Shown here in pieces: positions 11,401 to 24,858 of a stretch of 64,000 nucleotides of DNA. A model generated the notes under the pieces. It worked only from the letters and a program-made list of their open reading frames with translations. It was not told the origin of the DNA and did no database searches. The translations under genes and the position numbers were made by a program. The stretch lies in the NCBI GenBank assembly GCA_033439765.1, contig JAULSN010000001.1:7750001-7814000 (forward strand), given 5' to 3'. Numbering within the stretch: position 1 is the first letter of the stretch; each line of letters opens with the position of its first letter. The stretch is from Lasiosphaeria ovina (taxonomy: Eukaryota > Ascomycota > Sordariomycetes > Sordariales > Lasiosphaeriaceae).

Positions 11401-13755
11401 TGTCCATTATCACTGGGACTGATCTCGCGGTCTGGTGGGGAAAGCTGCTCTCGGTGTGAGACTGCAACCTGCTACATGTAGTGGCTACCGAACCGTCTTG
11501 GTGTTCAACGTGCACGTACGGAGTACAGCAGCTCGACGCCAACGCCGGCCGGTGGCCGAGCTTAATTGGGGCTCATATCGGTGTTTTCACGGAACTCCCG
11601 AAAAGCTTTCTCGAGACAGACTATACACGGCATGGACTTCTCTGACTCGATATCGAGACAGCTTGGCTCTAGCACCGGGAACCATTCTATATGTTCAGTG
11701 ATGAAGCTGAGGCAATATCTCGTGGTGTAAGCTCTCGACGAGTCGCCCTGCGTTTGTGGAGTCACAGGTCTTCAGCAACTATTACCTCAACGCGGAAAGA
11801 CGTTTCCAACGTGGCAGTCACCTGGACTAAAACGCAGCGTGGGATATACCAATGGGATACATACAGGACGTTGACACTTCAGCGGTCCAAGGGTTAGGTT
11901 GCTTGATAAAGCTCTTCAGTCTTCTCGGATGGCTTGCATTGGGCATCTGGTACCCAATTGAGGTCTCGTGGGCGTATTCAAATCACAAGTACTGCGACCT
12001 ATCAAGAGGTTCCGGCCCCTGAGCTGTCGTTCGCCTCACCGCGGACGAGAAACCTGGAAAGTATTAGCGCGAAGCCCAAGCCCCCGCGCCGCTCTGATGT
12101 CAAGAGACTTCCAAGCTTCGGCTGGTTGCGATGTTTTGAAGCGTAAAGACCAAGACAAAAAAAAAGGGGGGGGAGGGTAACGTGAAAATAATACTGCGTA
12201 AAGAACACTCTTGACATCCGGGCCTCGAAAAGATATCTATCCGTCGCGCACGGAACGCCGTGCGGCACGACTGTTCAGACGCCAGACGCTCTGTAATTAG
12301 GCGGCACAGCAAATGGACAAGGCAGGGGTTTGGTGTGGAGGATCAATTGGCTAAAAGGATACCCTCGGTAGGTAGCCGTAAGGTACATGTATCTTACCTT
12401 ATGGAGTACCTCCTCCAAGGGTTTGACTTGGCTGTATCCGTAAGCGACCATACATTCATGGCTTTTGATGGTATGCTGGAAGGGCTGGTGACACTACAGC
12501 TACCTACGTCGCACTGGAGCATGATTGGTGATTCGGAGCTCAGTCTGTTGCATGGACTTATGGACTAGCAAGCCGGTGGCAGCGCTAAAAACAACAAGAC
12601 CAATTCCATCTAGATATATTATCCTCAACTGACGGAGAGAATTACCTACCTAGATATGTATGTATGAATACAAGCTCAAAGTATCTGCCTCGCTTTACCT
12701 CCATTTACGCAATTAAGCCCTTGCGAGGGCGCAAAGAAGACAGCGGAAAATTGCATGCCCGTGCTAGTCAGACATGGGAAGCCCCTGCAAATGATCTGAT
12801 TCGCTTGGCGCTGCACAGCCTCTCTTGGCAATACCCACTGAGGCCAACCCAAGAAAACAAACCTGGGATACGTCTTTGATGACCTGCTCTTGGTTTTCGC
12901 GCTGAGGCCTTTTCGATTTTCGATTCTGAACTCGCTGCCATTTGGGAACTGGAGAGGTTCTTCGTTCTTGACTAATTAGCTTCCTTCTTTGGGCAGAAGC
13001 ACGTCCTCGGCGCGCTGTCCAAAGTCTGATAGAAGTTACTTAACGATTCCACCCATCCTCCTGGTTCCTCCTCACTCCTTATACCACCTCAAGTACCTAT
13101 CGCCGCACCTGCACATAACAGTACGCGGCCGCCCACAATCGAGCCTGGGATCCCTCTCATACTCCTTCTCCCTATTGACTGCATCTGCTGCAGTTCCTTA
13201 GGCAGATATTTTTTTATTGCTTCGTTTCTTGCAGAGTCTTTTGCACGCTCCCCTTTTGGAACAGCCCCTCTCGCAGCCGCCTGGACTTGCGGAGCTGCCC
13301 TGGAAACTGTCAACCGCGTCGTGCAGCAGAACAAGAACACCACAGCACCCAACGGCTCCCTCCAACCCTACCTACACCTACCTATCCAACTGCCTCGCCC
13401 ATTGACAGGAGAGGCATTATTACCACCGAATTGCAAACCAGGCAATCCCATGGGCCTCCTCGGCTGACTTTCTACTCTCGCCCCATTTGTGGCTTGGACC
13501 GAGATCAGGTTCGGAGCTGACGACTTAGTGCGCGTACTCCGTATGCTGCGCCTGCTTTCTGCGACCCTCTGCCAAGACCCGTCCGCCGCTGCGTGACAAC
13601 AGCCTTGCCGCCTCCACGCCCAGACCTGTCCTTTGGAATAATACCTGCCTCCTTATCCAAATCCACTGGCCCAGACGGAGACAGCCTTGTTGCCCCGCGG
13701 GCTGTGTTACCGTCGTCGCCTCTGACCCATACACCACCTCCATTCCTCAGCTACC
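8431..13755. other. Long gene-poor region (about 5.3 kb)
   Basis: I found no ORF with convincing coding character, family resemblance or splice structure. The longest frames (166 residues on minus at 9361-9861 and 159 residues on minus at 10021-10500) have erratic composition and no recognisable motifs. One exact TACGGAGTA lies at 11517 and its reverse complement at 13535. The final 700 bases are pyrimidine-rich and are probably the leader of the Ca2+-ATPase gene. Confidence 0.5.
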
Positions 13756-16700
13756 ATGGCAAGCCCTCCCAGCCAGGATCAGGATGGCCGGAACGAGGAC
13801 CCTCCGCCTACCCGGAGACCCAGAGCGTATGTCTACCTCCCTCCCTCCCTCATGCCAGACCAGACTTGACATATCCAGCCCCGACTGTTGCTGTGCCGCC
13901 TCGTACCTGACTGACACTCGCACTCATTTCGCAGTCCTACCATCACCATCGACACTACGGCCGTGAGTCCAACCACCGTACCGCCGCCAGATGCTGAAGT
14001 TGGTCTGAGGCCCATCTCCAACTCGCCGATATCTCCCACCGACGACACTATTAGTGCCGCGGATCCGGGCCCAAGCACACACCATCGGACATCGTCCGGC
14101 CACAGAGCAGAGATGCAACCCTCGAGATCCTTTGACAGCAGGGACAGCCGGCCAACAAGTCCCCATAATGTGTCAAATCCCTTCTCATCACGCGGTAATG
14201 ACCGCACTCAAGGCTTCCTAGCCGTCCCCAACACAAGGCCACGACAAGACTCGGTCACGACAGATGACTCGCGCTCTGTCACATCCTCTCAGGGCGATAC
14301 AGTCTTCGGCGCGCTATCGACGCAGGGAGAAAAGAGTGGCCAGTCAATTATCAGCGGCTCTTCTGACAACCAGCGCATCATGAACAACGAAAATGCGCTC
14401 AAGCCTGATGTTGGCCGGGAGGACGACTTCAAAGTCGACAACAACCCGTTTGCCTTCAGCCCAGGAATGTTGAACAAGATGTTCGACCCAAAGAGCTTAG
14501 ATGCCTTTTGGAAACTTGGCGGGCTGGCGGGCTTGGAAAAGGGACTGCGCACCGATCGGAAGACGGGCCTGAGCGTTGATGAGATGGCTCTTCCTGGCCA
14601 GGTCTCCTTTCAAGAGGCAACCGCTCGGGCGCACGGCAAGTCTGTGACCGAGGGTGTTGAGCCTATTGCCCAGTCTCTGGCCCGTACCGGGAGCCAAGCT
14701 TCGCAGCCACGAACACCGGAGCACGAGCCATTTTCGTCAAGAAAACGCGTCTTCAAGGACAACAGACTCCCGGAAAAGAAGGGCAAGAGCTTGTTACAGT
14801 TGATGTGGATCACATACAACGACAAGATTTTGATCTTGCTTTCCGTTGCTGCCGTCGTTTCGCTCGCCGTTGGACTCTACCAATTCTTCGGCACACAACA
14901 CAGCGCAACAAATCCCGGAGTCGAGTGGGTCGAGGGCGTGGCCATTATTGTGGCCATTGTGATTGTAGTCGTTGTCGGCTCTGTCAATGACTACCAAAAG
15001 GAACGCCAATTTGCCAAGCTCAACAAGAAGAAGGCGGACCGCATAATCAGGGCCGTCCGATCTGGAAAGACGATAGAAATGTCGGTTTACGATCTCCTGG
15101 TCGGGGATGTCGTGCATCTCGAGCCTGGCGACTTGATTCCAGTGGACGGCGTGCTGATCGAGGGCTTTAATGTGAAATGCGACGAATCCCAGGCCACTGG
15201 TGAGTCTGACATCATCCGCAAGAGGCCCGCCGACGAAGTTTACGCAGCCATCGAAAACAATGAGGATCTCCGGAAAATGGACCCCTTTATTCAGTCCGGC
15301 GCCCGTGTCATGGAAGGCGTTGGCACTTTCATGGTCACCTCGACCGGCGTCTTCTCAAGCTACGGCAAGACGTTGATGGCTCTCAACGAAGATCCCGAGA
15401 TCACACCTCTCCAGTCCAAGCTCAATGTTATCGCTGAATACATTGCGAAGCTCGGAGGCGCCGCCGCGCTGCTGCTGTTCATCGTTCTGTTCATCAAGTT
15501 CCTTGTTAATCTCCCCAAGTCGAATGAGTCGCCTGCAGAAAAGGGTCAACAGTTCATCACCATCTTCATCGTTGTCGTCACCATTATCGTCGTGGCTGTG
15601 CCTGAGGGTCTCCCTCTAGCCGTTACTCTGGCACTGGCCTTCGCGACAACGCGCATGTTGAAAGATAACAACTTGGTTCGGCACTTGAAAGCCTGTGAAG
15701 TCATGGGCAACGCAACAACCATTTGCTCTGACAAGACGGGCACCTTGACCCAGAACAAGATGCAGGTTGTGGCTGGAACTGTCGGCACAAGCCACAGGTT
15801 CGGCTCGGCCACTGCAACTGGGGAGCAGAGCCCCGAAGGCCCGGCAGAGAAGGGCGTTGGAATACAAGAGCTCACGGCTAGTCTTAACCCGGAGGTCAAG
15901 GACCTACTTCTGAAATCTATCGCACTCAACTCTACCGCATTCGAAGGCGATGTTGACGGGGTCAACACCTTCATTGGGTCCAAAACCGAAACTGCTCTTC
16001 TTATCCTCGCCAAAGAGCATCTGGCCATGGGCCCGGTCGGCGAATTGCGAGCCAACGCCAAGGTGCTTCACCTCATTCCTTTCGACTCGGGACGCAAGTG
16101 CATGGGTATAGTTGTCCAACTCGAGAATGGCAAGGCCCGACTATACGTCAAGGGAGCCTCGGAGATCGTTCTCGAGAAGTGCACGCAGGTCCTCCGCGAT
16201 CCTTCCTCTGGCCTGATCTCTGCACCATTCACCGACGACAATCGCGAAACCATTACTCGGCTCATTGAGACATATGCGCGGGCCTCGCTCCGGACGATTG
16301 GCATCACCTATCGCGATTTTGACAAGTGGCCGCCAAGAGCTGTTCGTCGAGGTGATGGCGAGAAGGATGATATTGTGTTTGAGGATATTTGCAGAAGCAT
16401 GGTCTTCGTGGGCATGGTTGGGATCAAGGACCCGCTGCGTCCTGGAGTCCTCGAGGCGGTTAGAGACTGCCAGCGGGCCGGTGTCGTTGTGCGCATGGTC
16501 ACCGGAGACAACAAGCTGACGGCCGAGGCCATCGCTCACGACTGCGGCATTCTCCAGCCCAACAGTGTGATCCTCGAGGGACCCGTATTCCGAAACATGA
16601 CTAGGGCTCAGCAAGACGAAATCATCCCGCGACTTCACGTGTTGGCACGGTCCAGCCCCGATGACAAACGCATCTTGGTAAAGCGTTTGAAAGAAAAGGG

Positions 16701-18267
16701 CGAAACGGTTGCCGTCACGGGAGATGGCACCAACGATGCTCCCGCCTTGAAGATGGCTGATATTGGTTTCTCGATGGGCATAGCCGGCACCGAGGTGGCC
16801 AAAGAAGCCTCAGCGATCATCCTCATGGACGACAACTTCGCCTCAATCGTGAAGGCGCTCAAGTGGGGACGTGCAGTCAACGACGCTGTCAAGCGTTTCC
16901 TCCAATTCCAGCTCACCGTCAATATCACTGCCGTCATCCTGACCTTCGTGTCAGCCGTGTCCAACGACAATGAAGAATCCGTCCTGACGGCTGTCCAACT
17001 GCTGTGGGTCAACCTCATCATGGACACGCTCGCAGCATTGGCTTTGGCGACGGACCCTCCCCAGGCAAGCGTGCTTGACCGCAAGCCGGAGCGTAAGGGT
17101 TCCTCAATCATCACCACCACCATGTGGAAGATGATTATCGGCCAAGCGATCTACCAACTCCTGATTACGTTCCTGTTGTATTTTGGCTCCGTGGAAATCC
17201 TCCCGGTCTACGACCCTTCGATTACGCGCGAAGATGTCAACACACTGGTTTTCAACACCTTTGTCTGGATGCAAATCTTCAACCAGTGGAAGTAAGAACT
17301 TGACCCTTAACATCCCCCCTGCCTAGTTTCTCGTTACTAACGCACTGGTAGCAACCGGCGGCTTGACAACCACTTCAACATTTTTGAAGGCTTGACCAAG
17401 AACCCCTTTTTTATTGCCATCTCCTCCATTATGTGTGGCGGCCAGGTTCTCATCATCATGGTTGGCGGAGCAGCCTTCAGGATTTCTCCAAACAAGCAGT
17501 CTCCGGCTATGTGGGCATATGCCATCATCCTCGGTCTTCTCTCGATACCGGTTGGGATCATCATCCGTCTCATTCCCGACGCGTTGCTTGAACGACTCAT
17601 TCCGGACTATCTCAAGCGGAGCAGCCGCAGCGATGTTCCTGGTCTGGCGATTTCAGATGACCAAGAGCGCTATACTTATTACCCAACGGCTTTGGTTGAC
17701 GTCAGGCAGGAGTTGGCCTTCATCAAACGGATCAAGGGGGGTCGCCTCAACAACCTCAAGTTCCGTATGCAAGATGCTTTGTTGCCCAAGAAGAGCCCCT
17801 CGCACAGCCGAGAGCACTCTCGGGCAAACTCGATTCACGGCGGCTTGCCGCCTTCGACTCCGACTCGCGAAGACAGCTTCGGCAGTCATTCTCCGGCGCC
17901 GACTCCGGACTCGAGACGGCGCAGCAGGAGCATGCGCTCGAGATCAAACAGCGGTCTCGGCGCGGCTACTGTGATGACGGGCATCGTGGCCGGCAGTATT
18001 GCTGCCGGGTGGTCGCCGATTGATCGACGCGGCGAGCCTGATTTTGGACAGTTCCCTAGACCGTCACCGACTGGCCCAAGCTCGCAGGGCTCGCAGTCCG
18101 AGTCGCAACCGTCGCAGCAAACCGTCAGCCAGTCATCTGCCTTCAGCGAGCAAGAGTTGACAGAGGAGCCTGAGGATTTGTCGGAGCCGGGCCCAAGTCG
18201 CAGCCTCGACGTCCCTATCCTCGGCGTTCCCAAAGCGCCCTCGTCAGAGCGCAAATCAACTGTCTGA
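13756..18267 (+). CDS. PMC1: PMC1-type (P2B) calcium-transporting P-type ATPase
   Basis: Three exons, 13756-13826, 13935-17291 and 17352-18267, encode 1,447 residues. The protein pumps Ca2+ at the expense of ATP, in yeast from the cytosol into the vacuole. P-type hallmarks are TGES at 445-448 (actuator loop), PEGLP at 580-584 in M4, CSDKTGTLTQNK with phosphorylated D623, TGDGTNDAPAL at 952-961 (hinge), and LLWVNLIMDTLAALALATD in M6. The start ATG gives an ordered N-terminus reading across a 108-nt intron into RAPTITIDTTAVSP. Intron 2 (60 nt) has a TTACTAAC branch site and joins FNQWN to NRRLDN, conserved in this family. The N-terminal 150 residues and the C-terminal tail from about residue 1290 are Ser/Pro-rich and disordered, likely regulatory. 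Neurospora has several paralogues (NCA-2/NCA-3), so the precise orthologue and membrane are not settled. Confidence 0.95.
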
Positions 18268-21200
18268 GAGAAAGAGGTGTTGTCGGCTAGATAAGAAGAG
18301 ACAAGATGATGTCGACCTAGTCCTTCTAAGTGTCTTTAATCGTCGTAATTGAGGGGTTTACGAGAGCGGCAAGGTTACACTGTACCGTATGCCATTATCC
18401 GCCTTTTTATTCAGAGGTGATGGGACAGGTCGGCCATTCACCATCTGTATTTTTCTTTGTATACTATTGTACAAACTGGTATGGGAGTCTTCTTGCCAGT
18501 CTGGGATTTCTTAACATCAAGGCAGCGTCCGGAGTTGGCGGCATCTTGCTTGCATTTTGGGCGGTTCACGGCTTGCGGCATCAAGCCGATAGACATTGCG
18601 TTGGTACGCACTCTACCAAAAAGTTTTTATGTAATTTTCATTTCTTGGTATCATGGTCGCAGAGAGACGGAGCAGCGAAGCACATAGCAGGACGGAGCAT
18701 GGTATGTACATATAATGGATAACCATGAGAAGATCTTTCCCGAGACCTTTTCCAATTGTCATCTTAGCATACCTAGTACCGAGCTGTGATGGTGTGGATG
18801 CTAGACCGGCCTACCTTGGCTTTCTGGCTAGCATAGCCATGGCAATAGCCATAGCCATTCGGCAATGCTGGCATGCCGGGCTGCAACAGTGGCTGTGTGA
18901 TGGCCGGGGATCGACAATTCACCTGAGCAATCCCGCCGCCAACTGGCAAAATTACCCACATTGGAATAGCAAAGTCGTGTTGTGCAAAGAAAAGCGGCGA
19001 GGCGAGGGTTTATTAGGGAGTACGTGTCTGGCCTGGCCTAGCCTGGTCTGGTCTGGTCTGGCCTGGTCTGGTCTGGTCTGGTCTGGTCTGGTCTGGTCTG
19101 AGCTGAGCTGAGCGACTCGTGCATTAATGAATCGGCGCATTTCTAGATCCCATCTGCCCCTGGCGAGAAGTAGCACACCATGATAATTAATCCATAGATA
19201 CGGAGTATCTTTGACCAGAAACAAGGCACCGAACAAGAACCCCCAAGAATTGGAATGATGATGTTGTCATGGTGTCCGACGGCTGTGCCCGCAAGAGACT
19301 TGTGTGAGTTTGTCGAGATCAGTATCGCAGCTTTGCGTTGCCCCGCTTCCCTTCCCAACGGTCTTTTCCAGGAACAGAGTTTCCAACCCCTTACGGAATA
19401 TCAGCCATACATATTCTAGCCCCCTTCCTTCTCTCCTAGATATGTTGGGATCAAGTGTCTGTCTGTCCGGCCTAGGTATTCCTTCCTATTTATTTATAAA
19501 CCCCGCGGCTTTTTTTTTTTTTTTTTTTTTTTGGGGGGGGGGGGCGGAATTGGGCCATTCATTCTATTTCCGCCGCTCGCCTTCCTGCTCTCAATCCCAT
19601 CCAGCGAATTTAGACTTGGCAACCAACAAGGTTGAAAGGCCCGCCTCACCTACCTTAGTTGAGGGGCGAAGATGACAGGGTTTTATTAGTGGTATCTTGC
19701 TGCTGTTGACGATGAGATGAGATGGACGTAATTGAGGAGGGGTTCCTAAGACATCCCTGAAAGCTTGTCTGTGCAGGCCAAGGATCCATTGCGAAAATAT
19801 GGCATCATGATTCCATCACTACCTTAGGTTGCCTGTCTCGCTAACTGGCTGTTTCTGGTTGCTGGGATGGGAACCACTGGTCATATGATCATTGTCATTT
19901 AGAGGAGATAAAAGACGTTATTCGGATAGCGGCAGACAGGAGGGAGAACAATCTAGTTCTAAAAGACCTAGGAGGTTTCAACAACCACTGTCAAGTATCC
20001 TTACCCTTGTGTGTACGAAGATCCTTGGCAAGTAAGGTAATCATCAAATCGGCCGCGAGCAGCAACGGCAGTTTTCATCTGGTCATGTAATTATTTTAAA
20101 ATGTCATAAATTATATTGTTATTCATCGCCACAAATTCTGGTCTGCCTCTCCGAGTTTGTGTGGCTTCCGGTTTTGTTGCATCTCCCTCGCTCTTGCCTT
20201 GCCCACCAACAGTCAGCAAGGGCCTCAAGGGAGGTACATACATGGACTATCCTTTCTGGTAGACTTAGTCCACGTATTGCCGAATCGCACCCCCTTGTTT
20301 CTTCATTTTAGGCAATCGCTTCGCAGATCGCATTCTTTTGTTAAGCTCTCCAAACCAAACCGACCCGCCAAGAGCAGGAAGCCGATCACGTCGCTCGCCC
20401 CGCCTACAGAATATTATTAAGGTAGCCGTTGTCGTGACAGAAACAGACAGGCAGACATATCTATGGACAGAATAATTAGAGGTAGCATTTTGGCCGCACA
20501 CGGGGGTTAATAAGAAGGCAGCGTAGTTTGGCATCCCAAGTCCGCCGAGGTTAATGATCCCCTGCAGGTGCGAGTCCAATTCCATTTCCACGAACTACCT
20601 GGCGTCCTCGCTATCTCCCAAGGTACCGTAGTTCCAAGGTTACCGCGGACGAAACCCACGGCACCTCACCTAGTAGTAATTCCTCGCTTTGCGTGGTTTT
20701 GAAGTGCCCGAATCGTCCCTTGGAGCGTTCGGCCCTTCCCCCCTTCCTAGGCTCCAGAATCTGGCCCTGGGGGTTCCGTCAGTTCCGCTCGCTCGCTCGC
20801 TCTCTGGCTCTTGGTGGACCCGCTTCTCAAGCTCTCCTGGCAGGTAACTCTCACACACTCACTCTTGTTCTCCTTCAGCCTTCACTTCACCATCCCCTTT
20901 TTCACCCTTTCTACCACCAAAAAAAAGTGCCCGAAACCCGAGCCACTCTTGAAACACGTCGTTCCCATCAGCCAGCAGCCCTGCAACTCGGCACTCGATA
21001 CTCGTCATTTTTGCTCAACATGCATCTTTAGGGATCCGCTGTGCTGTTGACCATCTCCATTGTTGCTGTCGCCGCCGCCGTGTTCTTTCGCCTCCTAGAT
21101 AGCTTTTTATTATTATTACCTATTGCTTTGCGTAGGACGGATACTCAGGAACCAACCAACCACAAACCAACACGGCCCGGCCAACTGTTTCCGCTTCCTT

Positions 21201-21980
21201 TCCAGCAAGCACCACAGACACAGGCGAGCACAAGCCAAGCCAAACAGTCTGTCTCGGTCCATCTCTTGGTTTCCTCTCGCCGCGCTCAGCTCGGCTCAGC
21301 TCACCACCTTTTCGCCAGCCGAATCGATTTGCTTTGCTGCTGCCTCACCTCACAACCCGAGTCTAGTCTGTTTAGCTAGCTTGTGTCTGTCTCACCCGCC
21401 CATGCGCGCCGCCCGTTAACGGTTGTTCCCAACTTTGCTTTTTGACTTGCGTAATTTCCTGTCTCTCTCTCACACTTTTCACGTTTCCCTCTTCTTCTTT
21501 TTTTGTCTCTCTCTCTCTCTCTCTCTGTCCAACAACCACAGAGTTTCCTTTTTCCGCCCTTTCCCTCCCCACGCGCGGGCTTACTCCGTCGTGCCAACCC
21601 TTGATTTACTTGCCACCTTTTCGGAACTCATTCGCCAAGAACCCACGCCTTCTCTCTTGGTCCTTTTCTTCTGTAACCTTGAGTCGGCTGTTTTCACCCT
21701 CGCCATTTCCCTTCCTTCCTAAATTCATTTTCACAACGACACACACCAGGAAGAAGGCGGATTTTTTTTGGTACAACCAATTTGCGTCACCAACTTTGCA
21801 CTTCTTTTCCCTTCGCCTTCTTGCTTTTACAGCTCACCTCCCTCATTAAACTACTGCATACCTGACTGGCTTTCTTATTTGCTTTCTCTTTCCTTTGCTT
21901 GCGTCAACTATCGCGCCTCTCAATTCCTGCAGACGACAGATAGATAAACAAACAAGGCAAATAGAGAAAGACAAGAAAGG
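18268..21980. other. Intergenic region and long leader of the sirtuin gene
   Basis: No gene is recognised in this 3.7 kb. It holds a TCTGG pentanucleotide repeat (about 19026-19100), a poly-T run of more than 20 followed by a poly-G run (about 19510-19543), and TACGGAGTA at 19199. From about 20700 to 21980 the plus strand is strongly pyrimidine-rich with CT runs (for example 21508-21527). That is typical of promoters and leaders in filamentous fungi and suggests a long 5' leader for the gene at 21981. Confidence 0.5.
19026..19100. repeat. (TCTGG)n pentanucleotide repeat
   Basis: About 14 near-perfect TCTGG or CCTGG units run into AGCTG units. It is a simple-sequence tract in the intergenic region with no visible function. 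Confidence 0.9.
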
Positions 21981-23727
21981 ATGGACTCTAAAAGTCGCGC
22001 CTCTAGCATGAGCCGCGCCCCTGCTGCCACAACCACCAGGAAGCCCAGTACACGAGTCAAGGCCGTCATCGACTATGACGAGAAGCGCCACTTGCCGGAG
22101 CTCGCCGACGAGGTACCGCGCGCCGCTGTGAATGGCCTCACGGAACTCGAGGAACGCGTTAGGGACCTCAACGAGTCTTGGGAAACCGAGTCCCTTTTCG
22201 AGGATGCGCTCGAGGATCTAACCGAGGACAAGTTTTTTGACGGTATGTAAATTTCTATTTTGATTATTATTTGTTGTTATTGATGTTGCTCCTGTCTTGT
22301 CTTGCATTGCATTTCGTTCCAATCGGTCTTCAGCCCTGCATGCTTCCTCATGAGCGTGTTGGTGGTGCAGAAGGAGACATACACATACCCCACCGTGTTT
22401 CTCGAGCCGAGCCTGAGACCTGAGCTGACCTGATTTTGAAGACCCCGAAGCCTGCACGCCCGACGAGGCCGTCCACTTTCGCCAGTTACTGCGGACTGTC
22501 GGCCCCGAGGTGTTTTGTAAGAGAACCGTAGACGCTGGAGTCGTCACAGCCAAGAAGCTTCTCACCGCCTTCGGCATCCGCCCGCCCGCCTTTCTTGAAG
22601 GCGCCGAGGATGATGCCTATTTCAGTCTGCTAAGCCTGGCTCTGAGCCGCGAGCTGTCCAAGCGGGCCAAGTTGTCAAAGTACAACTCGGTTGACGATGC
22701 CGTCAACCTCATCAAGACGTCGCGCAACATCATCGTCCTGACGGGCGCCGGCATCTCCACCTCGCTGGGCATCCCAGACTTTAGATCCAAGGGCACAGGT
22801 CTCTACTCCAAACTGGAACACCTCGGCCTGAACGACCCACAGGAGGTCTTCGACATATCCGTCTTCAGGAGCGACCCAACCATTTTCTACACGGTAGCGC
22901 GCGACATCCTGCCCAGCACGTCGCGCTTCTCGCCGACTCACGCCTTCATTGCCATGCTGCAAGAGCAGGGCAAGCTGCTGACGAACTACTCACAAAATAT
23001 CGACAATCTCGAGGCGAAGGCTGGAATCAGGCCCGAAAAGCTGGTGCAGTGCCACGGCTCCTTTGCGACTGCCTCGTGCTTCAAGTGCGGCTACAAGGTC
23101 GACGGCGACTCGCTCTTTCCCGAGATCAAGGCCGGTAAGATCCCGCGGTGCCGCAAGTGTGCCCAGGGCAGTCGCACCACAAACAATAGCCGCAAGCGCA
23201 AGCTCAACCGCGATGGCACTGAGAAGAAAGTGCGCCGCAAGCCCGGCGACTACGACAGCAACTCGGACTCTGAGTTTGACCTGCCCACGAGCTCGTGCGG
23301 CGTCATGAAGCCCGACATCACCTTCTTTGGGGAGCCCCTGCCCGACGAGTTCTCTAAGCGGCTCACCGAGCACGACCGCGACCTCGTCGACCTTGTCATT
23401 GTCATCGGCACCAGCCTCAAGGTAGCTCCCGTCTCGGAGGTCGTCCCCTTCCTCCCTTCAAACATCCCCCAAATATACATCAGCCGCACCCCCGTCTCAC
23501 ACGTCAACTTCGACATCGACCTCCTCGGCGACTGCGATATCGTCGTCTCTGAGCTCTGCCGCCGCGCCGGCTGGGACCTCAAGCACGAGATGATCCCCGA
23601 AGGCCAGGTCATCAGCACCACCCTCGCCGACGGCTATCCCAGCCGCCACATTTTTGCTCAAGTCAAGCCAGACCCCGACTCTGACTCGACCAAGGTGGAG
23701 GCCCCCGCTGAGACTGCCGACGAGTGA
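21981..23727 (+). CDS. SIR2-family NAD-dependent histone deacetylase (class I sirtuin)
   Basis: Two exons, 21981-22242 and 22442-23727, encode 515 residues. Sirtuins remove acetyl groups from lysines with NAD+, producing O-acetyl-ADP-ribose. Visible features: TGAGIS beginning at residue 188 and [12 protein letters not shown] for NAD binding, QNID at 272-275, catalytic H292 in CHGS, zinc ligands C300/C303 and C324/C327, GTSLKVAP and ISRTPVSH in the distal Rossmann fold. A basic insertion after the second Cys pair (residues about 336-360, RKRK, VRRK) may serve nuclear import. The N-terminal [15 protein letters not shown] and [11 protein letters not shown] segments are characteristic of SIR2/HST1-like fungal proteins. 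The 199-nt intron uses GTATGT and a rather weak acceptor (TTTTGAAG), but the joined frame FFDDPEACTP fits the family. Likely role: chromatin silencing. Confidence 0.93.
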
Positions 23728-24858
23728 TGCTGAATTGATCTTGCGTTCTCTTTTTTTCTTTCAATTTTGTTTCTTGCGAGTTTTGGGAAGGGTGGCGGTT
23801 TCCCCCCCCCCCCTCTCCGTCTCTCAATCTGTCAACGTGCATGATACCCGGGATTTCATTTTCAACTTCAGCTTTTTGTTTTTGTTGGCGAGGTGCAGAG
23901 CCACACACAACATACACCGGACGGAGGGGCGGCTGCTCGGCTCTTGTGTCTGCAACCCGCCCTTGCCATCTCTCTGTGGCTTCAGTGTCTTTCCTATCAC
24001 ATCTTTGCGTGAGCGATCCGTCTCAACTCGCTTGGAAAGCTGGCTGTTGTTTTAAGGGGGGGGGGAGACTCGACATGCTGTGGAGTGAAGCGCGGCGCTA
24101 ACAAACTTTGACGTTCTTGTTATGACAACGACTCAACCAACGCAGCTTGTATGTATGGTCGGATAGATGGATATCCAGACGCATGATAGAGGAGATGTAG
24201 GCTGAACTAGCTGCTGCTTTCAGAGAATGGGGGCCTGGTCGAGTCACGACCTTTTTTTCTTCTTTTCCTTCTTCTTCTTCGTCAGATGGCGGGTTGTGTG
24301 CAAAATTCGGGGACGAAAATGCCGTGGCACGTCAGTCAGTCAGTCTCATTGTACGTTATGGGTGGTAGCAGAGGCCGCTTACCATGAAGTCAGATGTGGA
24401 TATGATGAGAGGGCGCAACATGGATTTCTTGTTTCTTCTCCCCCGGGGGATAGAAAACGGCGGAGTTTACGGATAGCGTGAGGCAAAATAGACGGGAATA
24501 TAATTTGAGACTTTTTCCCTTACATGCTTTTTGCGTTTGACTACCTGGTTTTCGTTTTGCTTTTGGGTTATAATCCCTTCTTCTAAACCAAGATGTTGCC
24601 GTTGCCGTGGCGGTTGCTGTCGCGGTTGTGAATGATACAACTTGGAACGACGAGAATCAACCCCTACCGAGTATTATCAATCAACAGGAACAGCAAGTAA
24701 CATCAACAAGGCAGGTATAGATTTCAATTTCCACCTGGGTATTAAATATGACTCTTTCGCTTGGCCCCTTCGCTCATTCTAAAGCACGCCATTCAGCCAC
24801 CCTACCTAGGTAACCAGCCAGACCAGACCAGCCTATATACGTAAGCACATGCCATCTA
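23728..24858. other. Convergent intergenic region
   Basis: It lies between the 3' ends of the sirtuin gene (+) and the SCYL2-like gene (-). No ORF is credible. It has pyrimidine runs at 23747-23820, a poly-G run at 24055-24065 and an ACCTAGGTAACC motif near 24803. Confidence 0.6.
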